A stretch of DNA of 64,000 nucleotides. Source: JANPBY01 sp963851405 (GTDB taxonomy: Bacteria; Actinomycetota; Actinomycetes; DATJPE01). The stretch covers positions 124,001-188,000 of the forward strand of contig CAWKPB010000009.1 in assembly GCA_963851405.1 (NCBI GenBank). Reading direction: 5' to 3'. Shown in pieces: positions 1 to 8,178 of the stretch (position 1 is the first letter of the stretch; each line of letters opens with the position of its first letter). Both the position numbers and the translations under genes were made by a program. Below the pieces are notes generated by a model that worked only from the letters and a program-made list of their open reading frames with translations, ran no database searches and was not told where the DNA came from.

Positions 1-534
1 GCGGCCGGGCTGCTCGCCGGCTGCTGGGGAGGGTCGACGGATGAGGGCGCCTCCGTGGCTCCCTTGGCCTCATCGCCGACGGTGAGCGCAAGTGCCTCCG
101 CGTCAGAATCGGGGCAACTGAGCCCCAGCGCTTCCTCATCGCCCTCGTCGACTGCCACTGAGTCGCCGACGGCGACCAACTCCCTCAAGCCATCTGACAC
201 CAAGAAGCCCAAGCCGGACGCATCGATAGCCCCCGACGGGCTCCCGGTGGTCGTCATCAATACACCGGAACCAGGGGCGTCGGTCAACATCCCCGTGGTG
301 ATCTCCGGCACGGCTGTGGCCTTCGAGGCGGTGCTCCGGTACGAGATCCTCAACTCCCAGGGCAAGAGGTTCACCAATGGCCCGGCCTACGCCGACGCTG
401 GCGCCCCGGAACGCGGTCGTTGGAAGGTTGAGGTCGAGCTGCCGATCGGCAGCTACACCGTCGTCGCGTTCGTGGAGTCACCGGAGAACGGCAAGCGCAT
501 CGCTGAGGACCGGGTGAAGTTCCGCGCAGGCTAG
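1..534 (+). CDS. Lipoprotein with C-terminal Gmad2 immunoglobulin-like domain (5' end outside window)
   Basis: The reading frame is open from base 1, and the first codons read AAGLLAGC, a lipobox whose Cys codon is at 22-24. The gene therefore starts upstream of the window and the in-frame GTG at 55 is not its start. After the Cys comes a Ser/Thr/Pro-rich linker of about 70 residues, then about 95 residues (from near base 247) resembling Gmad2, the Ig-like domain of spore-germination-type proteins. Inferred product: an exported lipid-anchored protein. The same domain ends the protein at 1151-2182 two genes downstream, which suggests related roles. The function of Gmad2 in non-sporulating actinobacteria is unknown to me. 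Confidence 0.7.
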   Translation, partial: AAGLLAGCWGGSTDEGASVAPLASSPTVSASASASESGQLSPSASSSPSSTATESPTATNSLKPSDTKKPKPDASIAPDGLPVVVINTPEPGASVNIPVVISGTAVAFEAVLRYEILNSQGKRFTNGPAYADAGAPERGRWKVEVELPIGSYTVVAFVESPENGKRIAEDRVKFRAG

Positions 535-611
535 CCCCTCGCGCGTCACCATGGGCTGGTGAACTGCTGGCCCGGTGCCAACCGTGAAGTGCCCTTGGGC
601 GTCCTCCTTGT

Positions 612-1154
612 ATGGCAGTTGCACAGGTACGGCACCAGATGACTGAAGCTGACGTCTCCGAGTGGGACGCCGATACAGCGGTCGCTGCACTTCACGCGGC
701 CCACTACCGACGGCTCGTACGGCTCTGCGTTCTTCTCGTCCGCGACCTTGCGATCGCAGAAGAGGTCGTGCAGGACGCCTACGTCGCGCTGTATTTGAAG
801 TGGTCCAGGCTGCGAGATCCTCAGGCGGCCCTGGCGTACCTCCGCACGACAGTCGTGAACGGATCGCGATCCTCGCTTCGGCGGCTCAGTACTGCGGAGC
901 GCGCCGAACCGATGCTTCGCACCGCGTCCGACACAAGTCCGGACCCATCGTCCAAGGCCAGCACCCGCCTCGACGTCCTAGCCGCCCTGGCCAGATTGCC
1001 GGAACGTCAACGCGAGGTCATCGTTCTTCGCTACTACGCCGACCTCTCAGAATCCGAGATCGCGCAAACCCTAGGCATTAGCCGCGGCTCCGTGAAGTCC
1101 TACGCCGCCCGGGCAGCTACAACCCTCCGACCGATCCTGGAGACCGTCCGATGA
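612..1154 (+). CDS. SigE-family ECF RNA polymerase sigma factor
   Basis: A 180-residue group 4 sigma factor. Region 2 covers roughly residues 28-95, with the AHYRRLVRLCVLLV and AEEVVQDAY stretches typical of the actinobacterial SigE-like ECF family. Region 4 covers about 125-178, with the LPERQREVIVLRYY stretch and the helix-turn-helix SESEIAQTLGISRGSVKSY. It directs RNA polymerase to a small regulon. Start uncertain: ATG 612 is given, ATG 639 is equally possible, and neither has a clear Shine-Dalgarno. The stop overlaps the next start by 4 nt (ATGA at 1151-1154), which points to translational coupling with the membrane protein downstream, the arrangement expected for a sigma/anti-sigma pair. 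Confidence 0.9.
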   Translation: MAVAQVRHQMTEADVSEWDADTAVAALHAAHYRRLVRLCVLLVRDLAIAEEVVQDAYVALYLKWSRLRDPQAALAYLRTTVVNGSRSSLRRLSTAERAEPMLRTASDTSPDPSSKASTRLDVLAALARLPERQREVIVLRYYADLSESEIAQTLGISRGSVKSYAARAATTLRPILETVR

Positions 1155-2182
1155 CTGGCAACGCTAGCCCGCCCACCGACCCCTTCCACGACGAGACGAT
1201 GCAGCGGCTCGGCGCCATCCTCCATGCCGAGGTCGACGATTTAGAGCCCTCAGCAGGCTCGCTGGCCGCGATCCGGCAGCGCCATGAGGAACGAGGGAGT
1301 CGAACGAAGACCCGGTGGCTCGCCCCGCTGGCGGCCGCAGCAGCTGTGGTCGCGATCGCAGCGGCGGCCATCCTGCTACCGCATGGTGATCAGGGCACGA
1401 CGACGGCTCCCGCCGCCACCGCACCTGCGCCGGGACCCTCGGATCCGTCTGGATTGCCGCGTGTCTCGCCTGTCCCCTCGATCTGTGCCGCAGGCCCATC
1501 GGCTGTCACCGTGTATTGGGTGGCCGACGTCGCATCTGTGGGACCGCGCCTGTACGGGGAGTTGACGACTGCCACCACCTGTGGTGCGCCGGTCGAGGAG
1601 AGCCTCGGGGCCCTTTTCGCCCAGACGCCAGCAGATGCCGACTACCTTTCGCTGTGGCCTGGAACGACTCGGGTCCTCTCCGTCAGCCAGGCGGGCAGCA
1701 TCTCGACCATCGACCTGTCCGAGTTCCCAACCCTGGGTGCCGAGGCTGAAATGGTCGCCCTTCAGCAGCTCGTCTGGACCGCGACGGCCAACGACAAGAC
1801 AGTGAAGGCCTTGCGGCTCTTGGTGAATGGGGAGACTCCTGCTTCCGGGCACATCGACTGGTCGCAACCCCTGAGCCGAGGCGCTGCCTTGGGAACACTC
1901 GCCAACGTGTGGATCCTCGCCCCCGGCGAGGGCACCACGGTCGGGTCACCCGTGACCGTTGAGGTTTACGGCACGGGCTACGAGGGCAACGTGCCGTTGA
2001 AGGTCTTTCGGGACGGCGTGGAGGTTGCGTCCACCTTCGTCACCACCGAGATGGGCGCATTCCGAGAGGCGAGCACCATCCTTGACCTCCCAGCTGGGAC
2101 CTACGAGTTGCGCGCCTACAACGACAGCGGGCAGGACTCGTCCCTTCAGCTCTGGGACACCAAGACGTTCACGGTGACATGA
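1151..2182 (+). CDS. Membrane-anchored GerMN-Gmad2 protein, candidate anti-sigma partner
   Basis: 343 residues. About 55 hydrophilic N-terminal residues are followed by one Ala/Val-rich transmembrane segment (about 57-78) and a Pro/Ala linker. An exported part follows: a GerMN-like domain (about 110-230) and a C-terminal Gmad2 Ig-like domain (about 248-342). GerMN and Gmad2 are known from Firmicute spore-germination and lipoprotein families. The topology (short cytoplasmic tail, one membrane pass, large outer domain) and the 4-nt overlap with the sigma gene suggest that the tail holds the sigma factor and the outer domain senses something at the envelope. That is inference: the tail has no zinc-binding HxxxCxxC motif, so it would be a non-ZAS anti-sigma. 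Confidence 0.7.
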   Translation: MTGNASPPTDPFHDETMQRLGAILHAEVDDLEPSAGSLAAIRQRHEERGSRTKTRWLAPLAAAAAVVAIAAAAILLPHGDQGTTTAPAATAPAPGPSDPSGLPRVSPVPSICAAGPSAVTVYWVADVASVGPRLYGELTTATTCGAPVEESLGALFAQTPADADYLSLWPGTTRVLSVSQAGSISTIDLSEFPTLGAEAEMVALQQLVWTATANDKTVKALRLLVNGETPASGHIDWSQPLSRGAALGTLANVWILAPGEGTTVGSPVTVEVYGTGYEGNVPLKVFRDGVEVASTFVTTEMGAFREASTILDLPAGTYELRAYNDSGQDSSLQLWDTKTFTVT

Positions 2183-2204
2183 ACGTGCCTGCCGTCGTTT
2201 TGAC

Positions 2205-2942
2205 TCAGGTCCAGCGGAGGGTACGGGCGAGAACCACTGCGGCCGCCACCGCGCCGGCCGTCGAGGTCCGCAGCACGGTGGGGCCGACCCGGACCGGTTG
2301 GCCCCCCGCCTCCACGAACGCACCAAGCTCGTCTGGGGCTATGCCGCCCTCAGGGCCGACCAGGATCAACACATCACCGGACTTGTGAAGGGTGATGCCG
2401 CCGATCGGTTGATCCGCCTCTTCGTGAAGAACCAGTGCGGTTTTGGCCCTCCGCAGTAGGCCGCAAACCTGCTCGGTGGTTGCCAGGTCCTGGACCTCCG
2501 GCCACCACAACCGCCGCGACTGCTTGGCCGATTCACGAGCCGCGGTCCGCCACCGAAGCACCGCCTTGCCGGCGCGTTCCGCGCTCCATCGCGTCACCGA
2601 ATGCCGCGCCGCCCAAGGCACGATCACATCCACCCCCACCTCGGTCAACGTCTCAACCGCGAGGGCGGCGCGATCTCCCTTGGGGAGGGCTTGTACGACG
2701 ATCAGACGCGGTAGGGCGCGAAGTGTCTGGGAGCGACTCAACACCTCAAGTTCGACCCGACCTCGGCCCACAGCGCCAACCGAACAACACGCCGAGTTGC
2801 CGCGGCCGTCGGTGGCTACCAGGCGTTCCCCCACCCGCAGCCGACGAACATCTGCCGCATGCCGGCCTTCGTCGCCCTCGAGAACCAGGCGATCTCCCTC
2901 GGCGAGCGCCTCAGTAGCGAGGAAGAACACGGGCAGGGTCAT
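2205..2942 (-). CDS. rsmE: 16S rRNA (uracil-1498-N3)-methyltransferase RsmE
   Basis: A SPOUT-fold enzyme that methylates U1498 of 16S rRNA using S-adenosylmethionine. The N-terminal PUA-like part begins MTLPVFF and contains GDEGRHAADVRRLR. The C-terminal knot motif reads LILVGPEGGIAPDE, followed by the second SAM-binding loop VRVGPTVLRTSTA. I chose ATG 2942 because family members begin at this MTLP; a GTG 33 nt upstream (2975) would add 11 residues. It lies 66 nt downstream of dnaJ, in the usual actinobacterial hrcA-dnaJ-rsmE order, and is probably read through from the heat-shock promoter. Confidence 0.92.
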   Translation of the reverse strand: MTLPVFFLATEALAEGDRLVLEGDEGRHAADVRRLRVGERLVATDGRGNSACCSVGAVGRGRVELEVLSRSQTLRALPRLIVVQALPKGDRAALAVETLTEVGVDVIVPWAARHSVTRWSAERAGKAVLRWRTAARESAKQSRRLWWPEVQDLATTEQVCGLLRRAKTALVLHEEADQPIGGITLHKSGDVLILVGPEGGIAPDELGAFVEAGGQPVRVGPTVLRTSTAGAVAAAVVLARTLRWT

Positions 2943-3008
2943 GACGAGTGCACTCGCAGGCGGGACCGCAGACACATAATCAGGAGCGTAGGGCGTCGAC
3001 CCGTCGGA

Positions 3009-4133
3009 TCAGCGACCGTTGAAGGCGTCCTTGAGCCGGGAGAACAGGCCCTGTTGCCCAGGAGAGAACTGCCCTGCGGGGCGTTCCTCGTTGCGGGCCC
3101 TCGCGAGCTCCGCCAGCAGGTGTTCCTGATGCTCGTCGAGCTTCACCGGAGTCTGAACGTCCACGTGCACCAACAGGTCTCCCCGTCCCGCAGCCCGCAG
3201 ATGAGTCACGCCGCGGCCATGGAGAGGGATCATCTGCCCGGACTGGGTTCCGGGCCGTACGTCAATGTCTTCGGGGCCGTCGAGGGTGTCCAAGGAGACA
3301 GTGGTGCCCAGGGCTGCGGCCGTCATCGGCAAGGTGACCGTGCAGTGCAGGTCATCTCCGTGGCGGACAAACATCGGATGGCCCAGCTCAGTGATCTCGA
3401 CGTAGAGGTCTCCCGCAGGTCCGTTGCCGGGCCCGACCTCGCCCTCTCCGGTCAGTTGGATGCGGGTACCCGTGTCGACCCCAGCAGGGATCTTCACGGT
3501 GAGACTCCGGCGGGTCCGGATGCGTCCGTCACCCGCGCACTCCAGGCAGGGGTTGGGGATCACTGTCCCGTAGCCCTGACAGTTGGCGCACGGTCGTGAC
3601 GTCATTACCTGACCAAGGAACGAACGCTGAACCTGTTGCACTTCACCCCGACCGTGGCAGATTTCACACGTTGCAGGCAGCGTGCCGGCGGCCGTTCCGG
3701 CCCCGGCGCAGGTCGGGCATCCCACGGCTGTATCGACCTGAAGGTCTCGCTCAGTCCCGAACGCGGTCTCGGCCAGGTCGAGATCAATACGGATGAGGGC
3801 ATCTTGGCCGCGACGTTGGCGAGGCCGTGGCCCGCGCGACCCGGAGCCACCGAAGAACGCGTCCATGATGTCGCCGAAGCCGAAGCTGGCTCCCTGCGAG
3901 AAACCGTTGCCTCCATTGCTCAACGGGTCGCCGCCCAGATCGAACACCTCACGTTTGGCAGGGTCGGACAGCACCTCGTACGCCGCCGTGACCTCCTTGA
4001 ACCGAGCCTGCGTCGTGACGTCGGGATTGACGTCTGGGTGCAGTTGTCGGGCCAACTGCCGGTAAGCCTTCTTGATCTCCTCCGCGGATGCAGTACGGCT
4101 CACGCCGAGGATCGCGTAGTAGTCGACAGCCAC
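3009..4133 (-). CDS. dnaJ: Chaperone protein DnaJ (type I Hsp40)
   Basis: Co-chaperone that stimulates the DnaK ATPase and delivers unfolded substrates. The J domain occupies residues 1-70 with the HPD loop at 32-34. It is followed by a Gly/Phe region and four zinc-binding repeats (CPTCAGAG, CEICHGRG, CANCQGYG, CLECAGDG), then the C-terminal substrate-binding beta domains. At 374 residues it is full length. It starts 3 nt after the hrcA stop and should be co-transcribed with hrcA under CIRCE control. Actinobacteria often carry two dnaJ genes; this is the hrcA-linked one (DnaJ2 type). Confidence 0.97.
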   Translation of the reverse strand: MAVDYYAILGVSRTASAEEIKKAYRQLARQLHPDVNPDVTTQARFKEVTAAYEVLSDPAKREVFDLGGDPLSNGGNGFSQGASFGFGDIMDAFFGGSGSRGPRPRQRRGQDALIRIDLDLAETAFGTERDLQVDTAVGCPTCAGAGTAAGTLPATCEICHGRGEVQQVQRSFLGQVMTSRPCANCQGYGTVIPNPCLECAGDGRIRTRRSLTVKIPAGVDTGTRIQLTGEGEVGPGNGPAGDLYVEITELGHPMFVRHGDDLHCTVTLPMTAAALGTTVSLDTLDGPEDIDVRPGTQSGQMIPLHGRGVTHLRAAGRGDLLVHVDVQTPVKLDEHQEHLLAELARARNEERPAGQFSPGQQGLFSRLKDAFNGR

Positions 4134-4136
4134 GAC

Positions 4137-5156
4137 TTAAGCCTCTGCCAGGATGCGGCCCACATAGCGAGCCACCGCACGGACAGCGCCCATCGTTCCG
4201 GGGTAGTCCATCCGGGTCGGTCCGAGGACGCCGAGCTTGGCGACCGCCGTGTCGCCGCCCCCATACCCGACCGAAACCACGGACATCTTGGAGAACTCCG
4301 CGTCAGAGTGCTCGTGGCCGATGACGACCGTGAGCTCCGTCGGGTCGGACGCCTCACCGAGCAGGCGCAAGAGCACGACCTGCTCCTCGAGCGCCTCGAG
4401 TACGGGCAGGACAAGCCCCGAGAAGTCGGTCGAACCGCGGGTCAGATTCGCGGTGCCACCCAGCGCGACGCGTTCTTCACGGCGTTCGGCCAAGGTTTCC
4501 AGGAGCGTGGCCACGATGGCGAGAACCGCGGGCCGATCCTCTGGGCTGAACGCAATAGCGATGTCGGTCACCGCCTCGGTGGCCTCCGACAGCCCGACAC
4601 CGTCGATCGCGCCGTTGAGCCGCGAGCGGAGATCGCCGAGGACGGCCTCGCTGAAGGGCGCTGGGCAGTCAACGACGCGCTGCTCAACCCGCCCGTTGGT
4701 GGTGATCACGACGAGCATGATGCGCGTCGGCGTCAGCGCCAGAAGCTCGACATGACGCACGGTCGAAAGGGCGAGCGAGGGATACTGCACGACCGCCACT
4801 TGGCGAGTCAGCTGGGACAGCAACCGAACCGTACGGTCGACCACATCGTCGAGGTCGACGGAACCATCCAGAAAGTGGTGGATCGCCCGCTGCTCAGCAG
4901 TTGTCAGCGGCTTGATCCCCGACAGTCGATCGACGAACAGTCGGTAGCCCTTGTCTGTGGGTACGCGACCGGCGCTGGTGTGCGGCTGAGCGATGTATCC
5001 GTCGTCCTCCAGAGCAGCCATCTCATTGCGAATCGTGGCGGGCGAAACGCCTAGTGCGTGCCGCTCGACCAGCGACTTGGAACCGACCGGCTCCTCGGTC
5101 GCGACGTAGTCCTCGACGATGGCGCGGAGGACCTCAAGTTTGCGTTCGTCGAGCAC
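4137..5156 (-). CDS. hrcA: Heat-inducible transcription repressor HrcA
   Basis: Represses class I heat-shock genes by binding CIRCE. The N-terminal winged helix begins LDERKLEVLRAIVEDYV and includes EEPVGSKSLVERH and the recognition stretch VSPATIRNEMAALE. The regulatory dimerisation domain follows, including GYRLFVDRL and PTRMDYPGTMGAVRAVA near the C-terminus. I chose GTG 5156: a strong GGGAGG Shine-Dalgarno lies 4-9 nt upstream (5162-5168), families start at this point, and a start at 5198 would lie inside the CIRCE operator. The gene is autoregulated by that operator. Confidence 0.95.
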   Translation of the reverse strand: MLDERKLEVLRAIVEDYVATEEPVGSKSLVERHALGVSPATIRNEMAALEDDGYIAQPHTSAGRVPTDKGYRLFVDRLSGIKPLTTAEQRAIHHFLDGSVDLDDVVDRTVRLLSQLTRQVAVVQYPSLALSTVRHVELLALTPTRIMLVVITTNGRVEQRVVDCPAPFSEAVLGDLRSRLNGAIDGVGLSEATEAVTDIAIAFSPEDRPAVLAIVATLLETLAERREERVALGGTANLTRGSTDFSGLVLPVLEALEEQVVLLRLLGEASDPTELTVVIGHEHSDAEFSKMSVVSVGYGGGDTAVAKLGVLGPTRMDYPGTMGAVRAVARYVGRILAEA

Positions 5157-5191
5157 GCGCCACCTCCCATCGACGGGTCGTTTACTCCAGG

Positions 5192-5218
5192 TTGGCACTC
5201 CAGGCTAACGAGTGCCAA
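5192..5218 (-). promoter_or_regulatory. CIRCE operator (HrcA binding site) overlapping the hrcA promoter
   Basis: A perfect 9-bp inverted repeat with a 9-nt spacer: TTGGCACTC (5192-5200), CAGGCTAAC, GAGTGCCAA (5210-5218). It matches the CIRCE architecture TTAGCACTC-N9-GAGTGCTAA, with a symmetrical A/T to G/C change in both arms. On the minus strand the spacer contains TAGCCT (5202-5207), a likely -10 box for hrcA, so HrcA binding would cover the promoter. The site lies 36 nt upstream of the hrcA GTG and also 64 nt upstream of the divergent acetyltransferase. Confidence 0.93.
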
Positions 5219-5281
5219 GTGTACGGCGCGTCAGGCGCGGGACCGAGACACCGTGGTTGGCTGCAGCGAGGAGGTTGCGAA

Positions 5282-5854
5282 GTGACCGAATGGGCAGGCG
5301 AACTGATCGCGTCCACGGCCAGGCTGCGCCTGCGGACGTTTCGAGCCGAGGACCTCGGGCCGTACGCGGCGTTGAATGCAGATCCTGAGGTGACGCGCTA
5401 CCTCGGTGGTCCAGTGGACCGAGCCGAGTCCGACGCCATCGCGGCATGGGCCAACGACCTGCATGAGCGCGAAGGAATTGGCTTGCTCGCGGTCGAACGC
5501 GCGAGCGATGCGCAGTTTATGGGCATGTGCGGGATCCACCACCTGGACTGGTACCCCGATGACCTGGAGCTGGGCTTTCGTTTCGCGCGGGAGCACTGGG
5601 GCCTCGGGTATGCGACCGAAGCGGGCAGGGCCTGGCTGCGGATCGCCTTCGAGGACCGGGACTTCGCGCGCGTGATCTCGGTGACTGACGCGCCTAACTC
5701 CCGAAGCATCGGCGTGATGCTCCGCCTCGGCATGAGCTTTGACCACTCGGCCGAGCTCGAGGAGGACGGAGAACCCTTCGACGCGGTCGTGTACTCCATC
5801 ACGCACGAAGACTGGTGCGTCTTACCTGCCGGCGTCGAAACCATGCCACCTTGA
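5282..5854 (+). CDS. GNAT family N-acetyltransferase (RimJ/RimL-like)
   Basis: 190 residues with the features of the RimJ/RimL branch: the start TARLRLRTFRAEDLGPYAAL, the central GMCGIHHLDWYPDDLELGF strand, and the acetyl-CoA loop WGLGYATEAGRAWL, ending with ITHEDW. It probably acetylates a small-molecule amine or a protein N-terminus; the substrate cannot be read from sequence. The start is GTG 5282, preceded by GAGGAGG at 5268-5274 with 7-nt spacing; upstream in-frame ATGs lie across the CIRCE site. It is divergent from hrcA, so the CIRCE site may or may not affect it. Confidence 0.85.
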   Translation: MTEWAGELIASTARLRLRTFRAEDLGPYAALNADPEVTRYLGGPVDRAESDAIAAWANDLHEREGIGLLAVERASDAQFMGMCGIHHLDWYPDDLELGFRFAREHWGLGYATEAGRAWLRIAFEDRDFARVISVTDAPNSRSIGVMLRLGMSFDHSAELEEDGEPFDAVVYSITHEDWCVLPAGVETMPP

Positions 5855-5861
5855 GCTGGCG

Positions 5862-7694
5862 CTACGGGTACATCGAGTCCAGCTCTGCCGCAAAATGTTC
5901 CGTGACCACCTTGCGCTTGATCTTCAGGCTTGGAGTCAACTCGCCGTCCTCGACGGTGAGATCACGCGGGAGCACCCGGAAGTCCTTGATGGTCTCCCAG
6001 CGGTTCAGCCTGCTGTTCAACACGGCCACGGCGGCCGCCAGCTCGTCGTGAACCTCGGGTCCGGTCGTCAGCTTCGGTAGATCATCGGTGCTCAATCCCT
6101 TGCCACTGGCCCAGGTCTTGAGTGAGTCCGGGTCCACGGTCACCAGCGCAGTGGCGTAGTTGCGGCCTTCCACGCACACAACCATCTGGCTCACGAGGGG
6201 GGAGATGGACTTGAACGTCGACTCGATCACCGAGGGCGCGATGTACTTGCCGCCGCTGGTCTTGACCAAGTCCTTCTTGCGGTCGGTGATCCGGACCCGG
6301 CCGGCCTCATCGATCTCTCCGATGTCGCCCGTGGCAAACCACCCGTCGCCGAGCATGACCTCACTCGTCTGGTCGGGAAGCCCGTGGTAGCCCCGCATGA
6401 CACCAGGCCCGCGCACCAACAGCTCGCCATCCTCGGCCACCCGGACTTCGGTCCCCGGGAGCGGTTCACCTACGGTGCCGATCCGGAAGTTGTCAGGACG
6501 GTTCACGCACGTCCCCGCGGACGTTTCCGTCAGGCCGTACCCCTCGAGGATCAGCAACCCGGCGGCGTTGAACCACTCGGCGATCTCTCGAGAGAGCGCG
6601 GCGCTGCCACTGACGAAGTACTCGATCCGGCCACCCATCCGGGCCCGGATCTTGCTGAATACCAGCCTGTCTGCGACCTTGCGCTGCACGGACAGCAGGG
6701 CAGGGACCGACTTACCTGCCGCCTCCAGCCGGACGGCTTTGAGGCCAACGTCAAAGGCCCAAGTGAAGATCTTGGCCTTCACGCCACCTTCGGCCTCAGT
6801 GGTCGAGACCACTCGGGCGTACACCTTTTCGAAGATCCGTGGTGCGGCGGCCATCACCGTCGGTTGAATGATGGCGAGGTTGTCCACGATCTTGTCGACG
6901 CGGCCGTCGACCACCGTGAGGAATCCGACCTGAAGCTGGGCGGAAAGCAGAACCTTCCCGAACGAATGAGACAGCGGCAACCAGAGGAAGTGCACGTGGT
7001 CGCGGCGAATCAGATTCATGGACTCGATCGATGCGCCTTCATACGTCCAGTTCCCGTGCGTCAGCTCAACTCCCTTGGGCCGCCCTGTCGTGCCCGAGGT
7101 GTAGATCAGCGTCGCCAAATCGTCGGACGTCACGTTGGCCACGGCCTCGTCTACTGCGTGAGGGTGAGCCGCGAGGTGTTCAGCGCCGAGGCGGGCCAGC
7201 TGGTCCAGATCAATGATCCAGTCGCCTTCGGCCACCCCATCGATGACCACGACCCTCGCGACCTCGGGGATCTGGTCACGGACTTCGAGCAGTTTGGAGA
7301 TCTGGGCGTCGTTCTCAGCTATGACGACCTTGGAGCCGGAATCGCTCACGATGAACGCCACGTCGTCAGCCTGCGTGCTGGGATAGACCGTTGTTGTGGC
7401 GGCGCCGGCCAACATGATGGCCAGATCCGCGTGGATCCATTCCAGCCGGGTGGCAGCCGCGATGGCGACTCGGTCCTGTGACGAAACGCCCAAGGCCAGC
7501 AGACCAGCGGCCAGGGAGCGCACCCAGGTCTCGGTCTCAGTCCACGTCCACGAGCGCCAGCCACCGGTGGCCGTGGGCTCACGGAATGCCTCCTGCGGAC
7601 CGGACGCGGCCACGCGATCCAAGAAGACCCGGCCCACCGACACCGCCGTACTGGGCAGCGGGGTGTTCACCGATCCGGTACTCGTGGCGGTCAT
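5862..7694 (-). CDS. Long-chain fatty-acid-CoA ligase / AMP-dependent synthetase (FadD15-like)
   Basis: An ANL-superfamily adenylating enzyme of about 610 residues that activates fatty acids to acyl-AMP and then acyl-CoA. The visible motifs are the AMP-binding P-loop LIYTSGTTGRPKGVELTH, the A5-type GYGLTETSAG, the TGDIGEIDEAGRVRITDRKKD hinge region and the C-terminal KTSGGKYIAPSVIES. The long insert-containing architecture matches long-chain ligases rather than short-chain ones. ATG 7694 is chosen for its AAGGAG Shine-Dalgarno 7 nt upstream; an upstream in-frame start at 7763 adds poor sequence. It converges on the acetyltransferase, 7 nt apart. Chain-length specificity is not determinable here. 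Confidence 0.92.
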   Translation of the reverse strand: MTATSTGSVNTPLPSTAVSVGRVFLDRVAASGPQEAFREPTATGGWRSWTWTETETWVRSLAAGLLALGVSSQDRVAIAAATRLEWIHADLAIMLAGAATTTVYPSTQADDVAFIVSDSGSKVVIAENDAQISKLLEVRDQIPEVARVVVIDGVAEGDWIIDLDQLARLGAEHLAAHPHAVDEAVANVTSDDLATLIYTSGTTGRPKGVELTHGNWTYEGASIESMNLIRRDHVHFLWLPLSHSFGKVLLSAQLQVGFLTVVDGRVDKIVDNLAIIQPTVMAAAPRIFEKVYARVVSTTEAEGGVKAKIFTWAFDVGLKAVRLEAAGKSVPALLSVQRKVADRLVFSKIRARMGGRIEYFVSGSAALSREIAEWFNAAGLLILEGYGLTETSAGTCVNRPDNFRIGTVGEPLPGTEVRVAEDGELLVRGPGVMRGYHGLPDQTSEVMLGDGWFATGDIGEIDEAGRVRITDRKKDLVKTSGGKYIAPSVIESTFKSISPLVSQMVVCVEGRNYATALVTVDPDSLKTWASGKGLSTDDLPKLTTGPEVHDELAAAVAVLNSRLNRWETIKDFRVLPRDLTVEDGELTPSLKIKRKVVTEHFAAELDSMYP

Positions 7695-7772
7695 CGGCAG
7701 GCTCCTTCGACACGCTCCCCCAGGGGGCTCCAAAGACCACCGTAGAGGCCCCGCAAGCGCCATGCTGGGTTC

Positions 7773-8171
7773 ATGACCGACGACGCTTCCGTTCCCCCGC
7801 CGCCCGAACAGCCTCCCCCGCCCCCGCCCGGCGCCCCCTACCCACCGCAGTCCGGCGCCGGCGCACCACCTCCCGGCTACCCCACGGCCCCCGGATATCC
7901 CCCACCGCCCGGATACCCGGCGTACCCCAACCCCGAACTCGACCCCTTCGCCAAGTCCAAGTTGATCGCCGGGCTACTGGGCATCTTCGTCGGCGGCCTC
8001 GGCATCCATCGGTTCTACCTTGGCTACACGACCATCGGCGTGATCCAGATCGTGGTCACCATCTTGACCTGCGGGGTTGGCGCGATCTGGGGCTTCATCG
8101 AAGGGATCCTCTATCTGGTCGGCACGAACGGCTACACGACGGACTCCACCGGTCGACCGCTCAAGTCCTGA
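7773..8171 (+). CDS. TM2 domain protein with proline-rich N-terminus
   Basis: 132 residues. The first 50 are a Pro/Gly/Tyr-rich tail (repeated GYP and PPPP). A TM2 domain follows: KSKLIAGLLGIFVGGLGIHRFY, a first membrane span of about 15-20 residues, then GVIQIVVTILTCGVGAIWGFIEG as the second span, ending in a short tail. TM2 proteins are small two-span membrane proteins, and the exact role is unknown. Proline-rich tails of this kind are common in actinobacterial TM2 proteins and may bind cytoplasmic partners (inference). It is divergent from the acyl-CoA ligase and convergent with hemW. Confidence 0.85.
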   Translation: MTDDASVPPPPEQPPPPPPGAPYPPQSGAGAPPPGYPTAPGYPPPPGYPAYPNPELDPFAKSKLIAGLLGIFVGGLGIHRFYLGYTTIGVIQIVVTILTCGVGAIWGFIEGILYLVGTNGYTTDSTGRPLKS

Positions 8172-8178
8172 CGGAGGG

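Noticed and set aside
55..534. GTG 55 as the start of the first gene
   Set aside because: The frame upstream is open and encodes a lipobox (LAGC), so the true start is outside the window.
3636..5054. A 472-residue open frame opposite dnaJ and hrcA
   Set aside because: It is antisense to two certain genes, its composition (Arg/Asp/Gly/His-rich) is that of a GC-rich shadow, and it has no start context.
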